Assembly: GCA_000961575.1 (NCBI GenBank)
Contig: LADP01000015.1
Location: 24,607 to 88,606, forward strand
DNA from: Peptococcaceae bacterium BRH_c8a
GTDB lineage: Bacteria > Bacillota > Desulfotomaculia > Desulfotomaculales > Desulfallaceae
Direction: 5' to 3'
Length of the DNA: 64,000 bases
A program made the translations under genes and the position numbers. Positions within the stretch are counted from its first letter, which is position 1. Each line of letters opens with the position of its first letter. This document shows positions 1 through 11,512 of the stretch, piece after piece. Below the pieces are notes generated by a model. That model was given only the letters and a program-made list of their open reading frames with translations, was not told the DNA's origin and did not search any database.

Positions 1-1154
1 TGCTGCAAAAAAAGGACATGCGCCGCCCACTGGCCCGTTTTGCAGCTAGTGCTATTTACGATACCCTGGATCGCCCGGTGGGTTCGGTGGCCGGTTCCCT
101 GGAGTTTGCCGCCCTTAAAAATTCGCTGCAGCAACTGCCGGGTAAAATCCTGGCCCGGGATGAAGCTAGTCTAGAACTGCGCGCCCGGCTGGCGCAAAAG
201 ATTGAAGACCTGTTAAACAGCCCTGAACCGGTGGGCAGTTACCTGCCCGGGGCCGCGCGGGACGGATTGCACCAGCTTATCGCCGACCAGACTCCCCGAA
301 TTGCGGCCGCCCTGGAACAATATCTGAGCTCACCGGGCGTGCGACAAGCCATCAAAAACCGGATCGAGAGCTTTTTCGAGGGCACCGCTCTTAAAAGATT
401 ACTTAACGGGATGTTTCAACTGGCCGGTTCCGGCCCCGATGCCATTGTGCGGCGCCTGGCCCGGGAATTAGCCACATTTTTATCCGACGAACAAAACCGT
501 GCTGAGCTGGAGGAGCGCCTGCATATACTGGTGGACGAGGCGCTGGCCAAGAGCGTTGCTGAAACCACAGCAGCTCTGGAGCCCGCCGCCAAGCGCGAAA
601 AAGCTAACGAGATAGCGGACTGGCTGCTGGACAAGCTGCACCATCCCGAGACACTGGCTCCGCTGTTGGACGCGCTGGAAGAAATGCTGGCTGCCAATAG
701 TCATCGCACCTGGCGGGAGCTTTTTTACCTGGATGAATTGGGCCTGCCGGCAATGTTGGAAGATTATTTGGATCACCTGCTGGTACGCTTGGCGGAGCGG
801 GAACAAGAGGAACGCTACCTGGAACGCCTGGCCGGTCAGGCGGTGGATGGCTTGTTAAACGCACCGCTGGGCCGGGCACTGGAACTGCTGCCCCCGCAAT
901 TGGCGGCCAACCCCGGGGAACCGGTGCTGCAACTCTACCGCTACGCGGTAAGACAGCATGTTCCGGGATTGCTGAGTTTTTTTGACGTCACCGGCATGGT
1001 GCGGCAGCGGGTGGAAGAACTGGACGTGCTGCAGGTGGAGGAAATGCTGCTGGGCATTGTACGCCGGGAGCTGGTAGCCATTACCTGGCTGGGCGCCCTG
1101 CTGGGAGCAGTATTGGGCGCGAGCATGGTGGGCATGCAGTATATGATGAGATAG
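1..1154 (+). CDS. DUF445-family membrane-associated protein, 5' end cut by window edge
   Basis: ORF 18..1154 stays open to the window start; C-terminal GALLGAVLGASMVGMQY hydrophobic tail as in DUF445 proteins. Confidence 0.7.
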   Translation, partial: LQKKDMRRPLARFAASAIYDTLDRPVGSVAGSLEFAALKNSLQQLPGKILARDEASLELRARLAQKIEDLLNSPEPVGSYLPGAARDGLHQLIADQTPRIAAALEQYLSSPGVRQAIKNRIESFFEGTALKRLLNGMFQLAGSGPDAIVRRLARELATFLSDEQNRAELEERLHILVDEALAKSVAETTAALEPAAKREKANEIADWLLDKLHHPETLAPLLDALEEMLAANSHRTWRELFYLDELGLPAMLEDYLDHLLVRLAEREQEERYLERLAGQAVDGLLNAPLGRALELLPPQLAANPGEPVLQLYRYAVRQHVPGLLSFFDVTGMVRQRVEELDVLQVEEMLLGIVRRELVAITWLGALLGAVLGASMVGMQYMMR

Positions 1155-1289
1155 GAGTCAGGAGTCAGGATAAGAGAACGGTAATCTTCTACCTAATTCT
1201 GACTACTGACTACTGAATTCTGACTACCTTAAGTAAAAGTGTTGACCGGTGCCACATTTATGCGGTATACTTTCTTGTAAGCTTTATTT

Positions 1290-1590
1290 TGCAAGGGTTA
1301 TGAAGGGGAGCAATACCTGATAGGCCGTGCTTCAGAGAGCCGGGGTAGCTGAAAACCGGCGCCGGAAACAGGTAAAGACATCGCCCCGGAACTGCCCGGT
1401 CGAAAGGCCAATGGCCTGTAGGCCTGGACGGTAGCGGCCCGTTACCACGCCGCCGTGTCGAGCACAAGACACACCGAGTGGCTTTCCGTGATGTAGCGGA
1501 TTGCAAACAGGGTGGTACCGCGAGAGGTATATATACCTCCCGTCCCTGGTGGGCGTATGCCCAGCCAGGCGCGGGAGGTTTTTAGTTTTT
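1290..1590 (+). ncRNA. T-box leader with rho-independent terminator
   Basis: Conserved T-box AGGGTGGTACCGCG at 1509-1522; AGAGAG/GGTAGCTGAAAACCGG stem-I-like elements; terminator acctcccg...cgggaggtttttagttttt at 1535-1590. Confidence 0.92.
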
Positions 1591-1639
1591 AGGACTTAAT
1601 AAAGTACTGACTACTGAATTCTGAACTACGTTTTAGTTT

Positions 1640-1806
1640 TAATATGAGTGGGAAGTGTACCTAGGGTTCCGCCTCTTATTAAAGAGGGCCTGGACCGAGC
1701 GGTACAGACCGCCGGGAATAATCCCGGGGTTACACCGTGGGGATAAAAGACCCAAGCGGATAGGTTCCTCTCTTTGGGAATATCAGCCGGGTCTTATTTT
1801 ATTTGT
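1640..1806 (+). ncRNA. ykkC-class riboswitch, probable subtype 2a (ppGpp), with terminator
   Basis: ykkC-like motifs ctagggttccg, ggaccgagcggtacagaccgcc, ttacaccgtggggataaaagaccca; aaaagaccc...gggtcttattttattt terminator; upstream of BCAA genes. Confidence 0.75.
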
Positions 1807-1847
1807 TTTAACTTAAAACAATCAAATTAAAACAGGAGGGTGAAGCG

Positions 1848-2726
1848 ATGGGTCTTATAATTTATATGGATGGGAAATATGTGTCCGAGGAAGAAGCGGT
1901 TGTGTCGGTATTCGACCATGGTCTCCTTTATGGTGACGGTATCTTTGAAGGCATTCGGGCCTACCACAACCGGGTCTTTAAACTATCCGAACACCTGGAG
2001 CGGCTGTACGAATCGGCCCGTACCTTGACCCTGGAGATTCCCATCAGCGTGGAGGAAATGCAGGAAGTAGTGCTGGAAACCTTGCGCCGCAACAATCTGC
2101 GGGATGCCTACATACGTCTGGTGGTAACCAGGGGTAAGGGTGATTTGGGGTTGGATCCCCGCAAGTGCAAACTGGCCACCATATTCTGTATTGCGGCCTC
2201 CATTCAGCTTTACCCGGAAGAACTTTACGAGCAGGGTCTGGAAATGGTCACCGTGGCCACCCGCCGCAACATCCCCGAGGCCTGCAATCCCCGCGTGAAG
2301 TCACTGAACTACCTGAACAACATTTACGCCAAAATCGAAGCCAACCTGGCCGGCGTGTCTGAGGCCATCATGCTGAACCAGGAAGGTTACGTGGCCGAGG
2401 CCACCGGAGATAATATATTCCTGGTCAAGAAGGGTAAAATGATTACCCCGCCCATTCACGTAGGGCTGCTGGAAGGCATTACCCGCAACGCCGTGATGGA
2501 TTTGGCCCGCGCCCGGGGCATCGAAGTCGAGGAGCGGGTCTTCACCCGCCACGACGTATACATCGCCGATGAGTGTTTCCTCACCGGTACCGCAGCGGAA
2601 CTGATCCCCTGCGTGAAAGTGGACGGCCGCCCCATCGGTACCGGCCAGCCCGGCCCAGTGTTCCAGTCACTGCTGCACGACTTCCGGGAACTGACCAAAA
2701 CCGACGGCCCCATAGTATTCGAGTAG
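1848..2726 (+). CDS. ilvE: Branched-chain amino acid aminotransferase
   Basis: Class IV aminotransferase: VSVFDHGLLYGDGIFEGIRAY, SLNYLNNIYAKIEA, EATGDNIFLV. Confidence 0.95.
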   Translation: MGLIIYMDGKYVSEEEAVVSVFDHGLLYGDGIFEGIRAYHNRVFKLSEHLERLYESARTLTLEIPISVEEMQEVVLETLRRNNLRDAYIRLVVTRGKGDLGLDPRKCKLATIFCIAASIQLYPEELYEQGLEMVTVATRRNIPEACNPRVKSLNYLNNIYAKIEANLAGVSEAIMLNQEGYVAEATGDNIFLVKKGKMITPPIHVGLLEGITRNAVMDLARARGIEVEERVFTRHDVYIADECFLTGTAAELIPCVKVDGRPIGTGQPGPVFQSLLHDFRELTKTDGPIVFE

Positions 2727-2806
2727 GAGTCAGGAGTCAGGAGTAACTCCAATTTTATTAACTTTGTTCATTGCCTATTTAAATGTAGCACCAAGGAGGA
2801 CTGGAT

Positions 2807-4468
2807 ATGCGCAGCGATGCCATGAAAAAGGGGCTGGATAAGGCGCCCCACCGTTCCCTGTTCAAGGCCCTGGGGCTTACCGACCAGGAACTGGATCGCC
2901 CCATCATCGGGGTTGCCAACTCCTTCAACGAAATAGTACCCGGCCACGCCCATCTGCGGGAAATTACCGAAGCCGTCAAGGCCGGTATCCGGATCAACGG
3001 TGGTACCCCGCTGGAGTTTCCCACCATCGCGGTGTGCGACGGTATCGCCATGAACCATGCCGGGATGAAATACTCTCTGGCCAGCCGTGAACTCATCGCC
3101 GACTCGGTGGAAGTGATGAGCATGGCCCACCCCTTTGACGGGTTGGTGCTGGTCACGGCCTGTGACAAGATAGTGCCCGGTATGCTCATGGCGGCAGCCC
3201 GGTTGGACATACCAACTATAGTGGTCAGCGGCGGCCCCATGATGGCCGGCCGGCTGGAAGGCCGGGATTTATCTTTAAGCAACATCTTTGAAGCCGTGGG
3301 ATCGGTGCGGGCCGGCAAGATGACCGAGGCTGAACTGGCCGAGGTAGAAGAATCGGTTTGCCCCGGCTGCGGTTCCTGTGCCGGCATGTTTACTGCCAAC
3401 TCCATGAACTGCCTGACCGAGGTTTTGGGCATGGCTCTGCCCGGCAACGGCACAGTGCCTGCGGTTTCTGCGGCCCGCCGCCGCCTGGCCAAGCTGAGCG
3501 GCATGCGGGTGGTAGATCTGGTGCGGGAAAACCTGCGCCCCTCGGATATTATGACCGAGAAAGCATTCGCCAACGGCCTGGCCTTGGACATGGCCTTGGG
3601 CTGTTCCACCAATACGGTGCTGCACTTGCCTGCCATCGCGGGCGAAGCCGGGGTGGAAATAAACCTGGATCGTATTAACGAGGTCAGTGAAAAGACACCC
3701 AATCTGTGCAAACTAAGCCCCATGGGCCAACACTTTATGCAGGACTTAAACGAGGCCGGCGGGGTATCCGCGGTGCTAAAAGAACTGGCCGACCACGGCA
3801 TGGTTGACGGCAGCGCTGTTACTGTCACCGGCCAAAGCCTGGCTGAAAACGTAGCCTCGGCCACGGTCAAGCGCCGGGACGTAATTCGCAGCGTGGCAGA
3901 GCCCTACAGCGCCACCGGTGGCATCGCCATTCTTTACGGCAACCTGGCCCCCGGTGGGGCAGTGGTTAAAAAGGCCGGGGTGGCCCCGGAGATGCTCAAA
4001 CACAGCGGCCCGGCCCGGATCTATAATTCCGAGGAAGAGGCAGTGCAGGGCATCAACGGCGGTCAGATTCAAAAAGGTGACGTCATCGTCATCCGCTACG
4101 AAGGCCCCAAGGGCGGCCCGGGGATGCGGGAAATGCTCACCCCCACCGCCACCGTCATGGGCCTGGGGCTGGATAAGGACGTGGCCTTGATTACCGACGG
4201 CCGCTTCAGCGGCGCCACCCGGGGTGCCTCCATCGGGCACGTTACCCCCGAGGCCGCCGAGGGCGGGCCCATCGCCGCGCTGCAGGACGGCGATATCATT
4301 GAAATCAACATTCCCGAATATAAACTGGGCGTGCAACTAAGCGAAGAAGAACTGGCCGCACGTCTGGCCAAGTGGCAAAAACCCGAACCCAGAGTAACCA
4401 AGGGCTACCTGGCTCGTTACGCCGCGCAGGTCACATCCGCCGGCACCGGCGCAGTATTTAAAAAATAA
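2807..4468 (+). CDS. ilvD: Dihydroxy-acid dehydratase
   Basis: [57 protein letters not shown]. Confidence 0.97.
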   Translation: MRSDAMKKGLDKAPHRSLFKALGLTDQELDRPIIGVANSFNEIVPGHAHLREITEAVKAGIRINGGTPLEFPTIAVCDGIAMNHAGMKYSLASRELIADSVEVMSMAHPFDGLVLVTACDKIVPGMLMAAARLDIPTIVVSGGPMMAGRLEGRDLSLSNIFEAVGSVRAGKMTEAELAEVEESVCPGCGSCAGMFTANSMNCLTEVLGMALPGNGTVPAVSAARRRLAKLSGMRVVDLVRENLRPSDIMTEKAFANGLALDMALGCSTNTVLHLPAIAGEAGVEINLDRINEVSEKTPNLCKLSPMGQHFMQDLNEAGGVSAVLKELADHGMVDGSAVTVTGQSLAENVASATVKRRDVIRSVAEPYSATGGIAILYGNLAPGGAVVKKAGVAPEMLKHSGPARIYNSEEEAVQGINGGQIQKGDVIVIRYEGPKGGPGMREMLTPTATVMGLGLDKDVALITDGRFSGATRGASIGHVTPEAAEGGPIAALQDGDIIEINIPEYKLGVQLSEEELAARLAKWQKPEPRVTKGYLARYAAQVTSAGTGAVFKK

Positions 4469-4470
4469 AG

Positions 4471-4532
4471 CCAACTTGCAACAAATCAACAACTGGTGCC
4501 TGGCACCAAAGGGGTGATTTGTTGCAAGTTGG
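4471..4532. repeat. Intergenic repeat family A as a full palindrome
   Basis: ccaacttgcaacaaatca ... ggtgcctggcacc ... tgatttgttgcaagttgg; 18-bp arms perfect. Confidence 0.9.
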
Positions 4533-4564
4533 TGGAAATATTAACCAATGGAGGTGAAGGGGAA

Positions 4565-6223
4565 ATGAAAAAATCCGGGGCGCATATACTAATCGAATGT
4601 CTCCAGGCCGAGGGTGTGGATACTATTTTCGGTTATCCCGGGGGGCAGGTGCTTCCCATTTACGACGCACTTTACGATGCTGATTTAAGGCACATTCTAA
4701 CCCGTCACGAACAGGGTGCCGCCCACGCCGCCGACGGCTACGCCCGGGCTTCGGGCAGGCCGGGGGTATGCCTGGCCACATCGGGCCCCGGCGCCACCAA
4801 CCTGGTTACCGGTATCGCCAACGCTTACATGGATTCGGTGCCTATGGTAGCTATCACCGGCCAAGTGCCTACTTCCTTGCTGGGGCGGGACTCCTTCCAG
4901 GAGGCTGACATTACTGGTATAACCCTGCCGATAACCAAGCACAACTATATTGTTAAGGATATTAGCGAGTTGGCCCGGACCATCCGTGAGGCATTTTACA
5001 TTGCCACCACCGGCCGTCCCGGCCCTGTGCTAATTGATATCCCCAAGGATGTGTCCGCCGGTCAGGCTTATCACGAGGACCCCGGCCCGCTGTACCTGCC
5101 GGGCTATAGCCCCAGGTTGGAACCTGATACTGCACAGGTGGCCAGGGCCGTGAGGGCGATTGAAGAATCCGAGCGGCCCGTTATTTATGCCGGCGGCGGA
5201 GTTATTAGCGGACTCGCCCACGGGGAACTGCTGCGCCTGGCGGAATTACTGCTGGCGCCGGTATCCACCACCCTGATGGGTTTAGGGGGATTCCCCGGCG
5301 ACCACCCGCTTTCAGTGGGTATGCTGGGCATGCACGGCAGCAAGTACGCCAACTACGCCATCTGCGATTGCGATCTGCTGATCGGTGTGGGGGTTCGTTT
5401 CGACGACCGGGTCACCGGCAAACTGGATGAATTTGCGCCGGGCGCTACGGTGATTCATGTTGATATAGATCCGGCGGAAATAGGGAAGAATGTGGGCGTG
5501 GACATTCCCGTGGTGGGTGATGTAAGAACCGCCCTGCAAAGAATCCTGGAAAAGCTCCAGCCGCGGTTGGCCACTCGCTGGCGGGACACCATCTTGAACT
5601 GGAAAAAGGAGTACCCCATTGAATTTGAAGCCAACGGGCGGATTAAGCCCCAGGAAGTAATCCGGGAGATTTATAACGTCACCGGAGGCAATGCCCGGAT
5701 TACCACCGAGGTGGGCCAGCACCAAATGTGGGCCGCCCAGTATTACACCTACACCCGGCCCCGTACTTTTATTTCTTCCGGGGGACTGGGCACCATGGGC
5801 TTTGGCCTGCCGGCCGCTATAGGCGTGCAGGTAGCTTGCCCGGAAGAGACCGTTATTGATATTGCCGGCGACGGTAGCATCCAGATGAATATTCAGGAGA
5901 TGCAGACGGCGGTAAATTATAAACTGCCGGTGAAGGTAGCCGTCATGAATAACGGATACCTGGGCATGGTTCGCCAGTGGCAGGAACTGTTCTACAACCG
6001 GCGCTATTCTTACACCGAACTCCAAAACCCGGACTTTGTCAAACTGGCTGAAGCCTACGGCGCCGCAGGCATCCGGGTAACCAAGAAGTCGGAAGTCCGC
6101 CCCGCCCTGGAGGAAGCCCTGCGCATCCCGGGCCCGGTGATGATTGACTTCCATATTGAGCGGGAGGAAAACGTGCTGCCCATGGTTCCCCCCGGTGAAC
6201 CAATTAATAAGATGTTGGGCTAG
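4565..6223 (+). CDS. ilvB: Acetolactate synthase large subunit (ORF opens at 4496; start at 4565 after GGAGGTGAAGGGGA preferred)
   Basis: TPP enzyme: [49 protein letters not shown]. Confidence 0.95.
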   Translation: MKKSGAHILIECLQAEGVDTIFGYPGGQVLPIYDALYDADLRHILTRHEQGAAHAADGYARASGRPGVCLATSGPGATNLVTGIANAYMDSVPMVAITGQVPTSLLGRDSFQEADITGITLPITKHNYIVKDISELARTIREAFYIATTGRPGPVLIDIPKDVSAGQAYHEDPGPLYLPGYSPRLEPDTAQVARAVRAIEESERPVIYAGGGVISGLAHGELLRLAELLLAPVSTTLMGLGGFPGDHPLSVGMLGMHGSKYANYAICDCDLLIGVGVRFDDRVTGKLDEFAPGATVIHVDIDPAEIGKNVGVDIPVVGDVRTALQRILEKLQPRLATRWRDTILNWKKEYPIEFEANGRIKPQEVIREIYNVTGGNARITTEVGQHQMWAAQYYTYTRPRTFISSGGLGTMGFGLPAAIGVQVACPEETVIDIAGDGSIQMNIQEMQTAVNYKLPVKVAVMNNGYLGMVRQWQELFYNRRYSYTELQNPDFVKLAEAYGAAGIRVTKKSEVRPALEEALRIPGPVMIDFHIEREENVLPMVPPGEPINKMLG

Positions 6224-6228
6224 GAGGG

Positions 6229-6744
6229 GTGACGATGCGACATACCCTGGCGGTAATGGTGGAAAACAACCCCGGCGTGCTGGCGCGGGTAGCCGGCCTG
6301 TTCAGCCGGCGCGGCTATAATATTGACAGCCTGGCGGTGGGGCGCACCGAGAATCCCGAAGTTTCCCGGATGACCATTGTGGTGGAGGGAGACCAGCGGG
6401 TGCTGGAGCAGGTTACCAAGCAGCTGCACAAGCTGGTGGACGTGATTAAGATCAGCGACGTTACCACCGAACGCTACGTGGACCGGGAGCTGGTGATGAT
6501 TAAGGTCAGTGCCACCCCGTCCCAGCGGGGCGAGATAATGCAGATTGCAGATATCTTCCGGGCCCGTATCGTGGACTTGGGCGCCAAATCCATCACTTTG
6601 GAGTGTACCGGCAACGACGGCAAAATCAACGCGTTTGAAGAATCCCTGCGTTCTTATGGCATCAAGGAGCTGGTGCGTACCGGTAAGATTGCCATGCTTA
6701 GGGGTATCAGGTATACAGGAGTGCAGGCTCAGGAGTCGGAATGA
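6229..6744 (+). CDS. ilvN: Acetolactate synthase small (regulatory) subunit
   Basis: ACT domain HTLAVMVENNPGVLARVAGLFSRRGYNIDSLAVG. Confidence 0.96.
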   Translation: MTMRHTLAVMVENNPGVLARVAGLFSRRGYNIDSLAVGRTENPEVSRMTIVVEGDQRVLEQVTKQLHKLVDVIKISDVTTERYVDRELVMIKVSATPSQRGEIMQIADIFRARIVDLGAKSITLECTGNDGKINAFEESLRSYGIKELVRTGKIAMLRGIRYTGVQAQESE

Positions 6745-6833
6745 AAACAGGATTCAGGAGTCAGGATTCAGGAGTCAGAATAAGAACAGAAGACAACATA
6801 AGAGAACGGTGTAGCATTAAAAAATAGACTTGC

Positions 6834-6888
6834 TGTCATCCTGAGCGAAGCGAAGGATCTTAGATTCTTCACTCCGTTCAGAATGACA
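6834..6888. repeat. Intergenic repeat family B (tgtcatcctgagcg...gttcagaatgaca), copy 1
   Basis: Near-identical palindromic unit also at 7987-8043 and inverted at 17602-17652. Confidence 0.85.
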
Positions 6889-6959
6889 TTGAGTTGTATA
6901 ACTACTAAATTCCAAAACCTAAATACTAACAACAACGTATAAAAGAGGAGGTTATTAAA

Positions 6960-7955
6960 ATGGTAGAAGTTTATTATGATCACGACGCCGATCTGGCGGT
7001 ACTTAAGGGCAAGAAAATTGCGGTAATGGGTTATGGCAGTCAGGGGCACGCCCAGGCTCAAAACCTGAAGGACAGCGGTTTGGATGTTATTGTGGGACTG
7101 CGCAAGGACAGCGCCAGCGTGCCCAAGGCACAGGCTGCCGGGTTTCAGGTACATACAGTGGCCGAGGCGGCCAACCAGGCCGACGTAATCCAGATTCTGC
7201 TGCCTGACGAACTGCAGGCCCAGATTTACGCCGAAGAAATCGAACCATATCTTACCGAGGGCAAAGCCCTGATGTTCAGCCACGGTTTCAACATTCATTA
7301 CGGCCAAATTACGCCCCCCAACAACATAGACGTATTCCTAGTGGCACCTAAAAGCCCCGGCCACCTGGTGCGCCGGATGTACGAAAGCGGCCAGGGCGTA
7401 CCCGGCCTGATAGCCATTCACCAGGATTACACCGGCAAGGCCAGGGATATTGGTATGGCTTACGCCAAGGGCATTGGATGCACCAGGGCCGGTGTGTTCG
7501 AGACCTCCTTTATGGAAGAAACTGAAACCGACCTGTTCGGTGAGCAGTGCGTGCTTTGCGGCGGCGTTAGCGAGCTGATTAAAGCCGGGTTCGAGACCCT
7601 GGTAGAAGCGGGTTACGCTCCGGAGATGGCTTACTTTGAGTGCCTGCATGAATTAAAGCTAATTGTAGACCTGATTAACGAGGGCGGCCTGGGCTTCATG
7701 CGCTACTCCATCAGCAACACCGCCGAATACGGCGACTACATGGTGGGACCGCGCATTATCAATGAAGACACCCGAGATGAAATGCGGGCCGTATTGGCTG
7801 AAATCCAGGACGGCACCTTCGCCAAGGAATGGATCCTGGAGAACAAGGCCAACCGCCCGGTATTCAACGCCGTGCGGCGCCAGGAGCAGGAGCATCCCGT
7901 CGAGCAAGTGGGCGCAGAACTACGTAAAATGATGCCTTGGCTGAAGAAGAAGTAA
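6960..7955 (+). CDS. ilvC: Ketol-acid reductoisomerase
   Basis: [45 protein letters not shown]. Confidence 0.97.
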   Translation: MVEVYYDHDADLAVLKGKKIAVMGYGSQGHAQAQNLKDSGLDVIVGLRKDSASVPKAQAAGFQVHTVAEAANQADVIQILLPDELQAQIYAEEIEPYLTEGKALMFSHGFNIHYGQITPPNNIDVFLVAPKSPGHLVRRMYESGQGVPGLIAIHQDYTGKARDIGMAYAKGIGCTRAGVFETSFMEETETDLFGEQCVLCGGVSELIKAGFETLVEAGYAPEMAYFECLHELKLIVDLINEGGLGFMRYSISNTAEYGDYMVGPRIINEDTRDEMRAVLAEIQDGTFAKEWILENKANRPVFNAVRRQEQEHPVEQVGAELRKMMPWLKKK

Positions 7956-7986
7956 GGTAACTGGCCAGGCAATAGACTTTAAGGCT

Positions 7987-8043
7987 TGTCATCCTGAGCG
8001 TTAGCGAAGGCTCTTAAGATTCTTCACTTCGTTCAGAATGACA
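7987..8043. repeat. Intergenic repeat family B, copy 2
   Basis: tgtcatcctgagcgttagcgaaggctcttaagattcttcacttcgttcagaatgaca. Confidence 0.85.
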
Positions 8044-8173
8044 AGAAGAGGTTAGGAAGACAGAGTCAGGAGCCAGAACAGGTGTCAGAAGCCAGGCGTC
8101 AACATGGGAAAAGATTTACTGCCTTAAAGTCTCCTGACTCCTGAATACTGAATTTATTAAGGGGGGACTCGCC

Positions 8174-9838
8174 ATGGAAATTACGGCTGCGGAAGCCCTG
8201 GTGAAGTGCCTTGAAAAAGAGCAAGTGGAAGTAATCTTCGGCTACCCTGGCGGGGCCATACTGCCGGTATACGACGCTTTTTTCCACTCCACCATTAAGC
8301 ACGTGCTGGTACGGCACGAGCAGGGGGCGGTGCATGCGGCAGACGGTTATGCCAGGGCTACCGGCCGGGTAGGGGTTTGTGTGGCCACATCCGGTCCCGG
8401 GGCCACTAACCTGGTTACCGGCATTGCCAACGCGTACATGGACTCCGTGCCTCTGGTGGTTTTCACCGGACAGGTACCCACCAGCCAGGTGGGCACCGAC
8501 TCTTTTCAAGAAGTAGATATCACCGGCATCACCATGCCGATAACCAAGCACAATTATCTGGTCAAGGACGCCAGCCAGCTACCCCGGATTATTAAGAGTG
8601 CCTTTCACATTGCCTCAACCGGGCGGCCGGGACCGGTGCTAATCGACTTACCCAAAGACGTGGCCCAGACCATGATCAAGTTTCAGTACCCCCGTACAGT
8701 ACAACTGCGGGGCTATAAACCGAATTACAAGGGACATCCCAACAAGATTGTCGAGGCAGCCCGGCTGATTACCCGAGCTCAGCGGCCGGTTATCTATGCC
8801 GGGGGCGGCATACTTAACGGCGGTGCCAGCGAGGAACTGCTGGCCCTGGCCGAGGCTATCAATGCTCCGGTCACCAACACCTTTATGGGTCTGTCTAGTT
8901 TTCCCGGCGATCATCCGTTGTTTTTAGGCATGCTGGGTCTGCACGGTACCCGGGCCGCCAACCTGGCGGTAACCAACTGTGACCTTCTAATTGCCTTGGG
9001 TGCTCGGTTTGACGACCGGGTTACCGGAAAGTTAGCTGAGTTTGCGCCCCAGGCCGGGGTAGTGCATGTGGATATAGACCCCGCCGAAATTGGCAAGAAC
9101 GTGCAGGTGCACGTACCTATCGTGGGTGACGTGAAGTTGGTGCTGAAGGAACTGCTAGCCAGAGTGGAAAAACGCAACGACACCAGTTGGCTGGATCAAA
9201 TTCAGGCCTGGAAAGAACAATATCCGCTGCATTACGACCCGGAAGGCAAGCTTAAACCACAATATGTGATTGAAAAACTGAACGAAATTACCGGGGGCAA
9301 CGCTATGGTGGCCACCGACGTGGGCCAGCACCAGATGTGGGTGGCCCAATATTACCGTTTTAAGCGGCCCGGATCGCTCATATCTTCCGGGGGGCTGGGC
9401 ACCATGGGCTTTGGCCTGCCGGCGGCAATGGGCGCCCAGGTTGGGATGCCCGAGCAACAAGTGGTGCTGGTAGTAGGCGACGGGGGCTTCCAAATGACCA
9501 TGCAGGAACTGGCCACCGTGGTGGAGCAGGAACTGCCCCTGAAGATGATCATCATGAACAACCATACCCTGGGTATGGTGCGCCAACTGCAGCAGCTTTA
9601 CTGCGACAGCCGGTACATGGCGGTGAACTTCAAGTTCTTGCCGGACTTTGAGGTGCTGGCCAAAGCATACGGCATTAAAGGATATACATTACGCACCAAC
9701 GAGGAAGTAGACAAACTGCTGCCCGAGGCGCTGGCTCAACCCGGCGCGGTGCTGATCAACTGTATTGTCGATGCCGATGAAAACGTCAACCCCACCGTGA
9801 TGGCGGGTAAGTCCATCAGTGAAGCAATAGACTGTTGA
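8174..9838 (+). CDS. ilvB: Second acetolactate synthase large subunit
   Basis: [49 protein letters not shown]. Confidence 0.95.
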   Translation: MEITAAEALVKCLEKEQVEVIFGYPGGAILPVYDAFFHSTIKHVLVRHEQGAVHAADGYARATGRVGVCVATSGPGATNLVTGIANAYMDSVPLVVFTGQVPTSQVGTDSFQEVDITGITMPITKHNYLVKDASQLPRIIKSAFHIASTGRPGPVLIDLPKDVAQTMIKFQYPRTVQLRGYKPNYKGHPNKIVEAARLITRAQRPVIYAGGGILNGGASEELLALAEAINAPVTNTFMGLSSFPGDHPLFLGMLGLHGTRAANLAVTNCDLLIALGARFDDRVTGKLAEFAPQAGVVHVDIDPAEIGKNVQVHVPIVGDVKLVLKELLARVEKRNDTSWLDQIQAWKEQYPLHYDPEGKLKPQYVIEKLNEITGGNAMVATDVGQHQMWVAQYYRFKRPGSLISSGGLGTMGFGLPAAMGAQVGMPEQQVVLVVGDGGFQMTMQELATVVEQELPLKMIIMNNHTLGMVRQLQQLYCDSRYMAVNFKFLPDFEVLAKAYGIKGYTLRTNEEVDKLLPEALAQPGAVLINCIVDADENVNPTVMAGKSISEAIDC

Positions 9839-9912
9839 TGCTCAGGAGTTATTAATTCTGAATTCTGATTACTGACTACTGACTACTTAAATATTTTCCG
9901 GAGGGATCCCTG

Positions 9913-11448
9913 TTGAGCAACCGGGTTTATATATTTGATACTACCCTGCGGGATGGTGAGCAGTCCCCGGGCGTCAGCCTTAATGCCGGCGAAAAGCTGG
10001 AGATTGCCAGGCAGTTGGCTCGGCTTGGTGTTGACATTATCGAAGCAGGCTTTCCCATCACTTCTCAGGGCGATTTTAATGCTGTCAGCACTATCGCTCG
10101 GGAAGTTCGCGGCGTCACTGTGGCGGGGCTTGCTCGCACCAACCCCGCCGACATCGACCGCGCCTGGGAAGCGGTTAAACACGCCGAACAGCCTCGCATT
10201 CATACTTTCATTGCCACCTCGGACATCCACCTGCAGCACAAGCTGCGCATGTCCCGGGAACAGGTGATTGAAACGGCGGTGGCCGGGGTGAAGCGGGCCC
10301 GGGGTTATACTTCCGACGTGGAGTTTTCCGCCGAAGACGCCTCCCGCAGCGACCTGGAATTTTTGTGTCGGGTGGTAGAGAACGCCATCGAAGCTGGAGC
10401 TACCACCATCAACATCCCGGACACCGTGGGTTACACCACCCCGGACGAGTTTGCTGATTTTATCCGGGGCATCATGAATGGTACCAAGGGCATTGAGAAA
10501 GTAGTACTTAGTGTACATTGCCACGACGACTTGGGGCTGGCGGTGGCCAACTCTCTGGCGGCAGTGCTGGCCGGCGCCAGACAAATAGAAGGCGCCATTA
10601 ACGGTATTGGCGAGCGGGCAGGCAACGCCTCTATAGAAGAGGTGGTTATGTCCCTTTACACCCGGCGAGACCGCTACGGTCTGGAGACCGGGGTCAACAC
10701 CGAGGAAATCTACCGCACCAGCAAGCTGGTGAGCAAGCTTACCGGCATGTCCATCCAGCCCAACAAGGCCGTGGTGGGTAAAAACGCCTTCGCCCACGAG
10801 GCGGGCATCCACCAGGACGGGGTGCTTAAAGAGCGTACCACCTATGAAATTATGAACCCGGCTATGGTGGGCATATCCCATAGCAACTTGGTGCTGGGCA
10901 AGCACAGCGGGCGGCACGCCTTCCGTTCCCGACTGGTGGAACTGGGCTTCTCCCTTAGCGATGAAGAGCTGAATAAGGCTTTCATCCGGTTCAAGGAAAT
11001 GGCCGACCGGAAAAAAGAAATCAGTGACCATGACATAGAAGCCATTGTGGAAAACGAAATCCGCAAGGTGCCCGCCACCTATGAGCTGGCCTACCTGCAT
11101 ATCAGCAGTGGCACCACCATTGTGCCCACCGCTACCGTAGGGCTCACCCAAGGCGAGGAACTGGTGGAGGAGGCGGCCTGCGGCAACGGCCCGGTGGACG
11201 CTATCTGCAAGGCTGCGGATAAAATAACCGGCTACCACTGCCGGCTGGCTAGCTGGGAAATCAGCGCCATCACCGCCGGCAAGGACGCCCTGGGCGAGGT
11301 CACCCTGCGGATCGCTGAAAACAATACCGATAAACTTTACATGGGCCGGGGCATCAGCACCGATATCCTGGAAGCCAGCGCCCGGGCCTACGTCAACGCG
11401 GTAAATAAGATGATTTATGAGAAAAAGAACGGCAAACCGGTGGAGTGA
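9913..11448 (+). CDS. leuA: 2-isopropylmalate synthase
   Basis: [31 protein letters not shown]-terminal LeuA dimerisation domain. Confidence 0.96.
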   Translation: MSNRVYIFDTTLRDGEQSPGVSLNAGEKLEIARQLARLGVDIIEAGFPITSQGDFNAVSTIAREVRGVTVAGLARTNPADIDRAWEAVKHAEQPRIHTFIATSDIHLQHKLRMSREQVIETAVAGVKRARGYTSDVEFSAEDASRSDLEFLCRVVENAIEAGATTINIPDTVGYTTPDEFADFIRGIMNGTKGIEKVVLSVHCHDDLGLAVANSLAAVLAGARQIEGAINGIGERAGNASIEEVVMSLYTRRDRYGLETGVNTEEIYRTSKLVSKLTGMSIQPNKAVVGKNAFAHEAGIHQDGVLKERTTYEIMNPAMVGISHSNLVLGKHSGRHAFRSRLVELGFSLSDEELNKAFIRFKEMADRKKEISDHDIEAIVENEIRKVPATYELAYLHISSGTTIVPTATVGLTQGEELVEEAACGNGPVDAICKAADKITGYHCRLASWEISAITAGKDALGEVTLRIAENNTDKLYMGRGISTDILEASARAYVNAVNKMIYEKKNGKPVE

Positions 11449-11512
11449 AATTTATTCTGACTCCTGACTCCTAAATTCTGACTACTGAAAAAAAATAGAG
11501 GTGAAACGCGAG

